Assembly: GCA_003480725.1 (NCBI GenBank) | Contig: QUJQ01000005.1 | Coordinates: 17,162-81,161, forward strand | DNA from: Clostridiaceae bacterium AM27-36LB | GTDB taxonomy: Bacteria > Bacillota > Clostridia > Lachnospirales > Lachnospiraceae | Reading direction: 5' to 3' | DNA length: 64,000 nt | Part shown: piece by piece, positions 16,379-23,971 of the stretch | How the letters are laid out: the number at the start of each line of letters is the position of its first letter | Numbering within the stretch: the first letter of the stretch is position 1 | The notes under the pieces: generated by a model | Told to the model about the DNA's origin: nothing | Databases searched by the model: none | What the model saw: the letters and a program-made list of their open reading frames with translations, nothing else | Position numbers and translations under genes: made by a program

Positions 16379-17311
16379 TTGCAATGGATCTATCTTATCT
16401 GTTTTATCCTGCTCAGTGCCGGGCTTTTGGCTCTGTTTGGTGTGAAGCCGGGTGATTTTATTGACGCCCTCTTCCGCTCCCAGCGAAAATCCGCCACCTT
16501 GTCGGATGAACTGAATGTTCTTCTGGGTACACCAGCCAAGGGCTTTTTTAATCAGGATTACGAACTGAAACAGATCTTGAAGGGCACTGGACGGGCGGAC
16601 CGCTATGAAGCGGTAAAACGACTGTCCCTGATCCTGTTCGCTGTGGGGGCTGTACTTGCCCTTTTGATTGGGAATGTGTACATGGTGCCCATTCTGGGTA
16701 TCGGTTTTTCTCTTATACCGATCTGGTATCTGCGCAGCACTGCCGCCAGCTATAAAAAGCACCTGAATGAAGAACTGGAAACCGCTATTTCCATCATCAC
16801 GACTTCCTACCTGCGTACCGAGGATCTGATCCGTTCTGTCAAGGAAAACCTGCCCTATATCAATGAGCCGGTAAAAGCCAACTTTGAAGCCTTCGTTTAT
16901 GAAGCGGAACTGATCAATGCCAACATCACCAGCGCTATCAACAGCCTGAAGATGAAGATTCCCAACCGGGTCTTCCATGAATGGTGCGGCACCCTCATCC
17001 AGTGCCAGTCCGACCGCAGTATGAAGAATACCCTTCCTACCATCAACCAGAAATTCTCCGATGTGCGTGTGGTGCAGTCGGAACTGGAGGCAATGATGCA
17101 AGGGCCGCGACGTGAAGCCATCACTATGATATTTCTGGTTATCGCCAATGTGCCGCTGCTCTATTTCTTGAATGAGGATTGGTTCCACACCCTTATCTTC
17201 ACCACACCGGGCAAAATTGCACTGGCGATCTGCGCAGCCATCATCCTGTTTGCGCTGACCCAGATCATGAAACTGAGCAAGCCCATCGAATATGGAGGTG
17301 ACAGCGTATGA
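16379..17311 (+). CDS. TadB-like inner membrane platform protein
   Basis: 310 residues from a TTG start right after GGAGGTGGG. There is an N-terminal membrane helix (residues ~3-20), a pair in the middle (residues ~83-115) and one or two at the C-terminus, the F-family (GspF/TadB) layout. The cytoplasmic part contains ELETAISIITTSYLRTEDLI. With TadC it forms the platform that couples the TadA motor to pilin extraction. It overlaps tadC by four bases (GTATGA). Confidence 0.85.
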   Translation: MQWIYLICFILLSAGLLALFGVKPGDFIDALFRSQRKSATLSDELNVLLGTPAKGFFNQDYELKQILKGTGRADRYEAVKRLSLILFAVGAVLALLIGNVYMVPILGIGFSLIPIWYLRSTAASYKKHLNEELETAISIITTSYLRTEDLIRSVKENLPYINEPVKANFEAFVYEAELINANITSAINSLKMKIPNRVFHEWCGTLIQCQSDRSMKNTLPTINQKFSDVRVVQSELEAMMQGPRREAITMIFLVIANVPLLYFLNEDWFHTLIFTTPGKIALAICAAIILFALTQIMKLSKPIEYGGDSV

Positions 17312-18186
17312 CCTTTCTGGCGCTCATCGCCATCATCTTCTTCGGTTTTGCCGTTTACAACCTGACCTGCGCCTTTGTGGACATCCCGACCAAGAAGACC
17401 TCACAAATGATGATGCTCTCCCGCAAACAGCAAGGCACCAAAAACGAAAAGCTGCTTGATGTCTATGTGACAAAAATCGCCGGTTGGATCGCCCCTTATT
17501 TGCGGCTGGACCGGCTCAAGCGCAATAAGGTGCAACGCGCTTTGGACATTGCAGGTCTGCAGCTTACCCCAGAGGTCTATACGGCCAGAGCCTGGGTAAC
17601 TGCAGGGGCAGTTGGCCTGTGTGCCATCCCCATGGCATTTCTTATTCCACTGCTGGTGCCTATTTTGATTGGCCTTGCGGTGGCACTGTGGTTTTCAACC
17701 TACTATGCAGCCTTTGATTTTGTTAAAAAACGCCGCAAACTGATCGAGGGCGAGATTCCCCGATTTGCTTTGACCGTCGGACAAAGCCTTGAAAATGATA
17801 GGGATGTGCTTAAAATCCTGACTTCCTACCGCCGTGTGGCTGGGAAAGACTTCGGTGCCGAACTGGATCAGACCATTGCTGATATGAAGACCGGCAACTA
17901 TGAAAATGCTCTCATTCGATTTGAAACCCGCATTGGCAGCCCCATGCTATCCGATGTGATCCGTGGCCTGATTGGTGTCCTGCGCGGTGATGACCAGCGG
18001 ATGTACTTCAAAATGATTACCTTCGATATGCGTCAGATCGAGCAGAACAATCTGAAAAAGGAAGCTGCCAAGCGCCCCAAAAAGATTCAGCGCTACTCTA
18101 TGATGATGCTGATTTGCATTATGATCATCTACCTGGTGGTGCTCTGTACCGAGGTTATGAGTTCGCTCGGGGCGTTCTTTGGCTAA
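17308..18186 (+). CDS. TadC-like inner membrane platform protein
   Basis: 292 residues; N-terminal helix, a central hydrophobic pair (residues ~92-130, WVTAGAVGLCAIPMAFLIPLLV...) and a C-terminal helix (IMIIYLVVLCTEVMSSLGAFF). The cytoplasmic segment IPRFALTVGQSLENDRDVLKI is typical of the GspF/TadC fold. It partners TadB and overlaps it by four bases. Last gene of the core Tad operon before small pilin-associated genes. Confidence 0.85.
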   Translation: MTFLALIAIIFFGFAVYNLTCAFVDIPTKKTSQMMMLSRKQQGTKNEKLLDVYVTKIAGWIAPYLRLDRLKRNKVQRALDIAGLQLTPEVYTARAWVTAGAVGLCAIPMAFLIPLLVPILIGLAVALWFSTYYAAFDFVKKRRKLIEGEIPRFALTVGQSLENDRDVLKILTSYRRVAGKDFGAELDQTIADMKTGNYENALIRFETRIGSPMLSDVIRGLIGVLRGDDQRMYFKMITFDMRQIEQNNLKKEAAKRPKKIQRYSMMMLICIMIIYLVVLCTEVMSSLGAFFG

Positions 18187-18265
18187 TCGGCATCCGCCAT
18201 GGTACTTCCGGGCGTTTTCATACCTGCTCCTCATATGGAAGACAGATACACAGGGAGGTGAGCAT

Positions 18266-18356
18266 TTGTACCCAAGCGATTTTCCATAGCGGTAGGCACA
18301 TCATTTCTTTTCATCTGAACCGAGCCGAACTGTTTCATCAGCCCGGCTTCATTTTT
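18266..18356 (+). promoter_or_regulatory. minileader and hairpin between tadC and the small genes
   Basis: A strong GGGAGGTGA site (18253-18261) is followed by a TTG opening only seven codons (18266-18289). A short hairpin then forms between AGCCG (18323-18327) and CGGCT (18344-18348), with six T at 18352-18357. It may be an attenuator or weak terminator that uncouples the pilin gene from the assembly operon. Confidence 0.35.
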
Positions 18357-18371
18357 TACAGGAGAATGCCT

Positions 18372-18518
18372 ATGCCCAAAAAGAAATTTTATCCGCCGAA
18401 TGATACCGGCACCAAAAAACGCCGCTTTCGTTGCTTGCTGTTCCAACGGCCTAAAGCATATCCGAACCGGCCCCGTTCCAACAAGAACAATCTGATCAAG
18501 CCTATCCGCCGCGCTTAA
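18372..18518 (+). CDS. small basic protein, 48 residues
   Basis: A short frame with AGGAGA at a good distance before ATG 18372. The product is very basic (Lys/Arg about one third; MPKKKFYPPN, KKRRFRCLLFQRP), with no membrane segment. It lies just before the pilin-like gene. Function unknown; a nucleic-acid binding or chaperone-like role is only a guess. Confidence 0.5.
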   Translation: MPKKKFYPPNDTGTKKRRFRCLLFQRPKAYPNRPRSNKNNLIKPIRRA

Positions 18519-18578
18519 CAGACGGTGGACTTGATATACCATCCACTCAATCATCAAACATATAACAGGAGGTTACCC

Positions 18579-18800
18579 ATGAGAAAATTCACGACCCGTA
18601 TCTATACCAAAGCCAACTATCTGCTCAACTGCGGCCGTATGGCATTGTCCAATCAGCGCGGCGATTTTTACATTTCGGACGCCGTCAAGATCATTATCGC
18701 CGTAGTTTTGGGTGCGCTGCTCCTGTCGGCTCTGACCCTCATCTTCAACGATACGGTCATCCCCCGCATCACTGAGGAGATTGAAAGTCTGTTCTCCTAA
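18579..18800 (+). CDS. small Flp-like pilin candidate (DUF6133-like)
   Basis: 73 residues. A ~28-residue leader ends in LSNQRGDFYISDA and is followed by a long hydrophobic helix (VKIIIAVVLGALLLSALTLIF) and a short charged tail. The RG|D junction matches the RG|E junctions of the two pseudopilins upstream, and the size is that of a Flp major pilin. Start ATG 18579 follows AGGAGG; the longer frame lacks a site. A strong terminator follows, ending the pilus locus. I recall this family as DUF6133; the pilin role is inference. Confidence 0.7.
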   Translation: MRKFTTRIYTKANYLLNCGRMALSNQRGDFYISDAVKIIIAVVLGALLLSALTLIFNDTVIPRITEEIESLFS

Positions 18801-18810
18801 GCACCAAATC

Positions 18811-18854
18811 AGGGGCCAGTTTGCAGAACTTCTGCAGCTGGCCCCCTTTTTATT
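18811..18854 (+). terminator. rho-independent terminator of the pilus locus
   Basis: GGGGCCAG (18812-18819) pairs with CTGGCCCC (18838-18845), with a nested TGCAGAA/TTCTGCA stem in the loop, followed by a T-rich run. Confidence 0.88.
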
Positions 18855-18891
18855 TTTAGAAATGCAAATGTACTGTAACGGAGGTGAAAGC

Positions 18892-19239
18892 ATGAATCAA
18901 AAACCGTGTCAGTTCTATTCCTTTCTGCAGGCAGTCCGGGGTAACTGGCGTAACGCCCTGTTCATCCGCTGCAGCGGTTCACTTTGTCCAATGATCCGGC
19001 AGGCATCCTGTGAGGGGTTCCTGATGGCAACAGACGCAGGCTGTCAGCCGATCTTTCTGTCCGTCCAGACAGTGCGGAAGCTGAGTGGAGAAGCAGTAGA
19101 CCCCGAAGAATGCTCTGCAATTCTGGAGTGCCGCTCGTTCCGGACTGCTTATACCAAGTTTCTGGAATGGCATACCTCTTCGGACCATGTATGTCCATTT
19201 TTACAGCTATGCCCAGACCGGGATAACTACTTCGGATGA
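18892..19239 (+). CDS. cysteine-rich element protein, unknown function
   Basis: 115 residues from ATG 18892 after GGAGGTGA. Eight or more cysteines (FIRCSGSLCPMI, QASCEG, EECSAILECRSF, HVCPFLQLCPD) suggest metal binding. No membrane segment. It precedes the DUF3268-like zinc-finger gene, and the two may work together. I do not recognise a family. Confidence 0.6.
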   Translation: MNQKPCQFYSFLQAVRGNWRNALFIRCSGSLCPMIRQASCEGFLMATDAGCQPIFLSVQTVRKLSGEAVDPEECSAILECRSFRTAYTKFLEWHTSSDHVCPFLQLCPDRDNYFG

Positions 19240-19295
19240 TTCTGCCTGTTAAGACGCAATGCCGCCGTCATCGGCGCGTAATGGAGGTGATTTTA

Positions 19296-19703
19296 TTGAA
19301 ACAAAAGCAAATCAAATGTCCGTACTGTCATGCGCACGCTTCTCTTCGACCTGCAAGCCTTGTGTATGGATCTACCCCGCAAACCAGAGGGAAGTACCTG
19401 TATGTCTGCGACAGATGGCCGGCCTGCAATGCCTATGTCAGTGCTCATGAGCGCACACTGCTCCCAATGGGGACACTGGCGAATGGCGATCTGCGCCACA
19501 AACGCATTTTGGCCCATCGTGCCCTAAAAAAACTGCAGCAGGACTGCCATATGGAAAAATGGGAGGTCTATATCTGGCTGCAAGCCAAGCTGGGGCTGGA
19601 TGCGCGCCAGACTCACATCGGCCAGTTTTCCGAATATATGTGTGAGCAAGTCATTTCCCTCTGTCAGCAGGCTCCGGCGTACACATCCGGGCGTGCTGCC
19701 TGA
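19296..19703 (+). CDS. DUF3268-type zinc-finger protein
   Basis: 135 residues using a TTG start after GGAGGTGA; a longer frame from 19236 overlaps the previous gene and lacks a site. The N-terminus has two Cys pairs (IKCPYCHAHA and YVCDRWPACNAYV) followed by the conserved HERTLLPMGTLAN, RILAHRAL and HIGQFSEYMCEQVI segments that define DUF3268. Common in phage and conjugative elements of Firmicutes. Function not established. Confidence 0.75.
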   Translation: MKQKQIKCPYCHAHASLRPASLVYGSTPQTRGKYLYVCDRWPACNAYVSAHERTLLPMGTLANGDLRHKRILAHRALKKLQQDCHMEKWEVYIWLQAKLGLDARQTHIGQFSEYMCEQVISLCQQAPAYTSGRAA

Positions 19704-19719
19704 ACGGAGGTGAAGCCTG

Positions 19720-20301
19720 ATGAAGCAAAACTTTAAGCTTACCAAAGACCAGCAGACTCTGGTAGAAAAAAACTTGTCCATCGTTCACTGGGTCATTGTC
19801 AACAACATCCATGTAAATCCCGGCATCTGTGGTTTGGAGTATGGAGATCTGTTTCAGGAAGGGTGCCTGTGGCTCTGCAAGGCCGCCTTTACCTACCATG
19901 CCGGACAGGCACAGTTTTCAACCTACGCCAAAAAGGTTGTGAAAAATGGACTCCTCTCCTACTGCCGCAAAATATGTAGTCAGGGACGGCACATCAGTCG
20001 GCTAATCATCGGAGAACAGGGCGAACTGGCTGCAGATGGAGAACAGATAGACCAGCCCGACGACCATTTTGACTCCCACCTTTCTCGTCTGGAGACCCTT
20101 GATCTGCTGGAAGCCAGCAAACAGAACTATCAGGGCGTTGCCAGACTCGGCATCGAAGCGCTAGCACTGAAGGTTCAGGGAATGCGCATTACAGACATCG
20201 CCGCCCTCTATCAAGTCCCTCCTTCCCATGTGGGTGCCTGGATTTCCCGCTCACTGGAAAAACTTCGCAACGACCCTGACTTTTTGACCTGCCTGCTTTG
20301 A
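19720..20301 (+). CDS. sigma-70-like regulator (region 2 and 4)
   Basis: 193 residues. Residues ~10-90 resemble sigma region 2 (LSIVHWVIVNNIH, YGDLFQEGCLWLCKAAFTYH, AQFSTYAKKVVKNGLLSYCR). The end has a helix-turn-helix (MRITDIAALYQVPPSHVGAWISRSLEKLR) as in region 4. It could direct RNA polymerase to element promoters. Three further sigma-like proteins are encoded in this window. Confidence 0.75.
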   Translation: MKQNFKLTKDQQTLVEKNLSIVHWVIVNNIHVNPGICGLEYGDLFQEGCLWLCKAAFTYHAGQAQFSTYAKKVVKNGLLSYCRKICSQGRHISRLIIGEQGELAADGEQIDQPDDHFDSHLSRLETLDLLEASKQNYQGVARLGIEALALKVQGMRITDIAALYQVPPSHVGAWISRSLEKLRNDPDFLTCLL

Positions 20302-20361
20302 TTTGTTGAAAATCAGCATCAATAACAGTAAGGGATATGTATAAAAAGGAGGTATCGAAAT

Positions 20362-21057
20362 ATGGCAATCAAAACCCTATACACTGCGGTCGGCCGGTTT
20401 GAACGAAGGACAAACGGCTGCAACCGCAGTTGTCCAATCATCCTGTTAGGCGGTCAGGAATACATGGTCGATATGCAGGAAATGGTGATTTGGAGCATGC
20501 TCAACTGGAGAATCCTGCGCTGGGATGACATCGCACAAGAATACGAAAAGCTAGCCACCGCATCCGGTTACTGTACCGAGCGTTCTTGGGAAGACTGTAC
20601 AAACCGACTGCTTACCCGCGGTCTTCTGGTATCCGGCAGCGGTGAAACAGAATACGATGCTCTGTATGACCTGCTTGGTTCGCTCAGCATTATCCCAACC
20701 AGCGGACCGTTCTTCCTCCGGCTCGCCTCTTTTGTCAAGCTGACGCTGCTGGCACATGTTCCGGTATCCGCTGCGCGGAAACTGTTCCAGAAAGATAAAC
20801 GCACCAAATACGAAGCTCTGGTCATGCGCCTTGCCGGACAAGCCCTGCTCTCCACTGCAGAGATCATCAAGTGCATAGATAAAAATATTTCCCGCCTCCC
20901 CAATGAATGTGCGCTTTTGGATTCCCTCTACGGAGATGAAACGACCACCAGTGACAACATTGCAAGCATGGTCAAAATCAGCCAGAGCAGCAAGCCGGTA
21001 ACATTAGCCGTTGCCAATCTTTATCTGCGGCAGCAGATTATCTTTGAGAGGGTATGA
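20362..21057 (+). CDS. conserved element protein of unknown function
   Basis: 231 residues after AAGGAGG. The N-terminal half contains a likely winged-helix (VIWSMLNWRILRWDDIAQEYEKLA, CTNRLLTRGLLVSGSG). The remainder is helical and ends near YLRQQIIFERV. No membrane segment. It overlaps the following membrane protein gene by four bases (ATGA). Not recognised; a regulatory role is suggested only by the wHTH-like stretch. Confidence 0.6.
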   Translation: MAIKTLYTAVGRFERRTNGCNRSCPIILLGGQEYMVDMQEMVIWSMLNWRILRWDDIAQEYEKLATASGYCTERSWEDCTNRLLTRGLLVSGSGETEYDALYDLLGSLSIIPTSGPFFLRLASFVKLTLLAHVPVSAARKLFQKDKRTKYEALVMRLAGQALLSTAEIIKCIDKNISRLPNECALLDSLYGDETTTSDNIASMVKISQSSKPVTLAVANLYLRQQIIFERV

Positions 21058-21545
21058 GCATGATGAAACAATGGACTCTTTTTCCCACTGTATTGCAGCG
21101 AAAGTTTCTGCTCACTCTGCTGGCCGGAATCGCCAGTGCGGGAATCAGCGTCATCATCTGCGTGGCGACTAAAGATCATATCCTGCTGGCATTGGGGATT
21201 GTCGTACTCTGCGCCTATCTTATATCCTGTAGAGGAATCTGGGCGACTGCAGCACATAAGAACTACGAGGTAGTGGAAGGCATCTGCGCCGGTATCAGTA
21301 CACCTATGCTCCGCCGCTACCGCAAAGTACATCTGATAGACAGCCATGGCATAGAGATCACACTGCTTCTCAGTAAATCGGCCCTGCTTAAAATAGGCGA
21401 GCCCTACCGATTTTACTTTCAGAAAGGGTCACGGCCTGTCGTTGGAAATGACTATCTGGACGCAGCACTTTCAACGAACAGCTTTTTGGGCTATGAAGCA
21501 ATCAGCGAGCCGGAGGAGCATCCCGATCCGTCCTCTGAATCCTAA
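21054..21545 (+). CDS. small membrane protein, unknown function
   Basis: 163 residues with two adjacent membrane helices (residues ~15-60: FLLTLLAGIASAGISVIICV and HILLALGIVVLCAYLIS), then a ~100-residue cytoplasmic domain (YEVVEGICAGISTPMLRRYRKVHL...). Translationally coupled to the previous gene by an ATGA overlap; terminator directly after. No family recognised. Confidence 0.6.
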   Translation: MSMMKQWTLFPTVLQRKFLLTLLAGIASAGISVIICVATKDHILLALGIVVLCAYLISCRGIWATAAHKNYEVVEGICAGISTPMLRRYRKVHLIDSHGIEITLLLSKSALLKIGEPYRFYFQKGSRPVVGNDYLDAALSTNSFLGYEAISEPEEHPDPSSES

Positions 21546-21549
21546 AAAT

Positions 21550-21580
21550 GCGAGGTGGTTTTGAGCCACCTCGCTTTCTT
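21550..21580 (+). terminator. rho-independent terminator
   Basis: GCGAGGTGG (21550-21558) pairs perfectly with CCACCTCGC (21566-21574), followed by a T-rich run. Confidence 0.85.
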
Positions 21581-21690
21581 AAAGGGCATTTTGCAAATCA
21601 CAATGACCAACGCCTGATTTCCTTATATTTTGCAGAATACATTCCTTCTGTCCCTATTTATTGGGTAGATCAAGGAAAGGAGGGTTTCCT

Positions 21691-22299
21691 ATGTATAAAC
21701 CCCATACCATTGAACAATATAAAGTCTATCGCTTTCTGGAGGAAAACTTTGCGCTGGAGCATTTCCTGCTCGCCCCTTTGTCACGCTTCGGACTGATACT
21801 GGAGGACAAAACCGGTGAGAAAATCGCGTTTGCCTTTCTCAATAACTGTGTGCAGGAAATACCCGTACCGGCTCCAGCTGCTCCGGAAACAGTAACCGCT
21901 TTTCTAAAACAATTCCGCAGCCTTACGCCCCGCCCAGTCATCCATGACTTTGAAGCGCTGACCCGCTGGTGGCTGAACAATCCCAACCCGCTTACCTACC
22001 AGCAGGCACTTGGTATGTCCGATATTCTTTACCGCCATTTTCTGTCCCATCCTTTGATCAGTGAAGATGAGACCCTTCGGCTGGCACGCAAAGGACTCGT
22101 TACCGAATCGGAATATAATGACCTGCAGCTATGGTATTTCAACGGCCATACAATGTCCTGCTGGTTTGGTCCTCTGGGAGTAGATGGTACCGGCAGCCTG
22201 TACGGTCTGATCTTTGACTATCAAACGGCATCCCCAACAAAGACTCAGTTCTACCTATTGGATGACTACTACCGTGTTATGAACCATCTTACAGAGTAA
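21691..22299 (+). CDS. conserved element protein of unknown function
   Basis: 202 residues starting at ATG 21691 after AAAGGAGGG. Aromatic-rich and soluble, with no membrane segment or known motif. Distinctive stretches are FGLILEDKTGEKIAFAFL and GTGSLYGLIFDYQTASP. It forms a single-gene unit between the terminator at 21550 and the promoter at 22366. Function not recognised. Confidence 0.6.
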   Translation: MYKPHTIEQYKVYRFLEENFALEHFLLAPLSRFGLILEDKTGEKIAFAFLNNCVQEIPVPAPAAPETVTAFLKQFRSLTPRPVIHDFEALTRWWLNNPNPLTYQQALGMSDILYRHFLSHPLISEDETLRLARKGLVTESEYNDLQLWYFNGHTMSCWFGPLGVDGTGSLYGLIFDYQTASPTKTQFYLLDDYYRVMNHLTE

Positions 22300-22365
22300 A
22301 ACCTTTTCAACTACTACATATCGTACTTGTCACTGGCTACAAATCTATATATAGCGTTTTACATC

Positions 22366-22394
22366 TTGACAGGCACAAGATGCAGTGCTATACT
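22366..22394 (+). promoter_or_regulatory. near-consensus sigma-A promoter
   Basis: TTGACA (22366-22371) and TATACT (22389-22394) with exactly 17 bases between. It drives the structured leader and the ssb gene. Confidence 0.88.
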
Positions 22395-22400
22395 GTATCT

Positions 22401-22556
22401 GTAATTGATTTTTGTGCGTATCCCATTTGGGAATACAGGTCTTTTTGATCTGTACCGTAGGCCAAAAGCCTGCATTGCACACGCTGTTAAGTTTGTATGC
22501 AAGTGTCAGTGATTTTTTGCGCCCTTTTAGGGCCGAAAAACTACTGGCACTTTTTT
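22401..22556 (+). ncRNA. structured leader RNA upstream of ssb, ending in a terminator-like hairpin
   Basis: The ~155 bases after the promoter fold into successive hairpins. GTATCCC pairs with GGGAATAC (one bulge), CAGGTC with GATCTG, AGGC with GCCT, and TTGCA with TGCAA. A last long stem, AAGTGTCAGT (22501-22510) with ACTGGCACTT (22543-22552), encloses GCCC/GGGC and ends in six T. No open frame of note lies inside. It may be an attenuator controlling ssb or an independent small RNA; I do not recognise a known class. Confidence 0.6.
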
Positions 22557-22592
22557 ATATAGATAATAATGCCAATGGCAGAAAGGAGTGTT

Positions 22593-22994
22593 ATGGCACA
22601 GATTTTTGTGTTCGGGCGCGTCATGAACGACCTTGTACCCAAAGAAAGCCAGTCCAAACAAAGCTATGTATGCTTTGATCTGATGGAACGCACCAAAAAC
22701 TGGACGCAGTTCTATCAGGTATGGGCCTGGGATGCAGATGTCACCCGGCTCATGCAATTCAAGGTCAAAAAAGGCAGTATGATCTGGCTTGCCGGCTCAC
22801 AGCGGCTGGTAGATGTTCGCATGAAGGACGGTAAATTGGAAAAGAAGCTGAAGGTCAGTCTAAATGACTTTGGTTTCCTCCCCAAACAGCCCGCCGCAGC
22901 GAACAGACAGGAGAATGACCCGGACATTACTGCGGAACCCGCACCGCCTCTCACAGAGGTATTGGACGGCGACCGTGAATCCCTGCCGGAGTAG
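22593..22994 (+). CDS. ssb: single-stranded DNA-binding protein, element type
   Basis: 133 residues from ATG 22593 after AAAGGAG. The OB-fold is recognisable: AQIFVFGRVMNDL, FDLMERTKNWTQFYQVWAW, KGSMIWLAGSQRLVDVRMKDGK. The C-terminus ends DGDRESLPE rather than the usual DDDIPF tip, so partner docking may differ from the chromosomal SSB. It protects the single strand during conjugative transfer or replication. Expression is likely set by the structured leader upstream. Confidence 0.75.
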   Translation: MAQIFVFGRVMNDLVPKESQSKQSYVCFDLMERTKNWTQFYQVWAWDADVTRLMQFKVKKGSMIWLAGSQRLVDVRMKDGKLEKKLKVSLNDFGFLPKQPAAANRQENDPDITAEPAPPLTEVLDGDRESLPE

Positions 22995-23010
22995 TTTACT
23001 TCGGCGCCCA

Positions 23011-23072
23011 AGAGGGACCGTATCAAGTTTTTCAGAATGAAACTGAAAGCTTGGTGCGGTCCCTCTTTTTTT
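23011..23072 (+). terminator. rho-independent terminator after ssb
   Basis: AGAGGGACCG (23011-23020) pairs with CGGTCCCTCT (23057-23066), followed by seven or more T. The loop holds a second stem. Confidence 0.88.
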
Positions 23073-23110
23073 GTTCTCCAACAAATTCAGAAAAAAGGAT
23101 GGTATCAAAC

Positions 23111-23926
23111 ATGAATAATGACAGAGGACTTTTGAGCGGTAGCATCACGATCCTGATTGGTGCAGTCATCGCAATTATGGCTCTGGTACGCGGGCCCTGG
23201 CAGGTTTGGCTGCTTCTGGGCGTTTTCACTCTCTGGGGACTGTGGGTAGTTTTGATCCTGCTGCTCCCCTATATGCAGCAGGCTAAACGGCGTCGCCAGC
23301 GTCAGCAGCGCACCAGACAGCTCCATGCAGAAGGCATCCAGACAAGAAGTTTTGAGATCCCTGATCTGGGTAGCACCAGCTCCGATGACCTGCTGGTTCG
23401 CCACACCAACCATCGTATTCTGGCATATCTGCGCTCTGCTTATCCGAAAGCCACCTTCGAGTGGTGTGAAAAGCAGCCGGAGCAGCTGATCCGCAATGGC
23501 GGTACCGGCCGCATCCGTGTGTTTGGCATTGACGAGTTTGATCACGCTGATGTGACACTGGATCAGAACGCCAATATCAAATGCGATATGGTCAAGATCA
23601 TTCCGCTATCCAAGGTCGGCGGAGAAACAAACGAGGATGATGCAACACCTCCGAACAGGCAGCCTGTTGATCCCCGTATCTGGTATGAAACGCAGGGACG
23701 CTCTGTACTGGAAGCACTGATCTCCGACCTTAATTCCCGTGGACACAGCAAACTGACGCTTCGGGAAGACGGTGATATCTGCATTGAGCAGGGCGAAGAT
23801 GCTGTTTCTCAGGAGCATCTGAACAACTTTCCCCAGAAGGTCTACTGGCCCCGTCTGACAGAGGTACTGGAAAGCAATGGTCTGGCGGCTGAAGTCACTG
23901 CCCAGGGTATTCAGGTATCCTGGTAA
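23111..23926 (+). CDS. membrane-anchored element protein
   Basis: 271 residues. Two N-terminal membrane helices (residues ~9-27 and ~30-55) are followed by a basic KRRRQRQQRTRQ stretch and a ~200-residue cytoplasmic domain (RIRVFGIDEFDHADVTLDQNANIKCDMVKIIPL). ATG 23111 follows AAGGATGG; earlier in-frame starts lie in the terminator. Not recognised. It is followed by the DUF932 gene. Confidence 0.6.
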   Translation: MNNDRGLLSGSITILIGAVIAIMALVRGPWQVWLLLGVFTLWGLWVVLILLLPYMQQAKRRRQRQQRTRQLHAEGIQTRSFEIPDLGSTSSDDLLVRHTNHRILAYLRSAYPKATFEWCEKQPEQLIRNGGTGRIRVFGIDEFDHADVTLDQNANIKCDMVKIIPLSKVGGETNEDDATPPNRQPVDPRIWYETQGRSVLEALISDLNSRGHSKLTLREDGDICIEQGEDAVSQEHLNNFPQKVYWPRLTEVLESNGLAAEVTAQGIQVSW

Positions 23927-23971
23927 TGCTTCTGCTGACAAAGAACACAGAGAAAGGAGTGAACTTGACGA

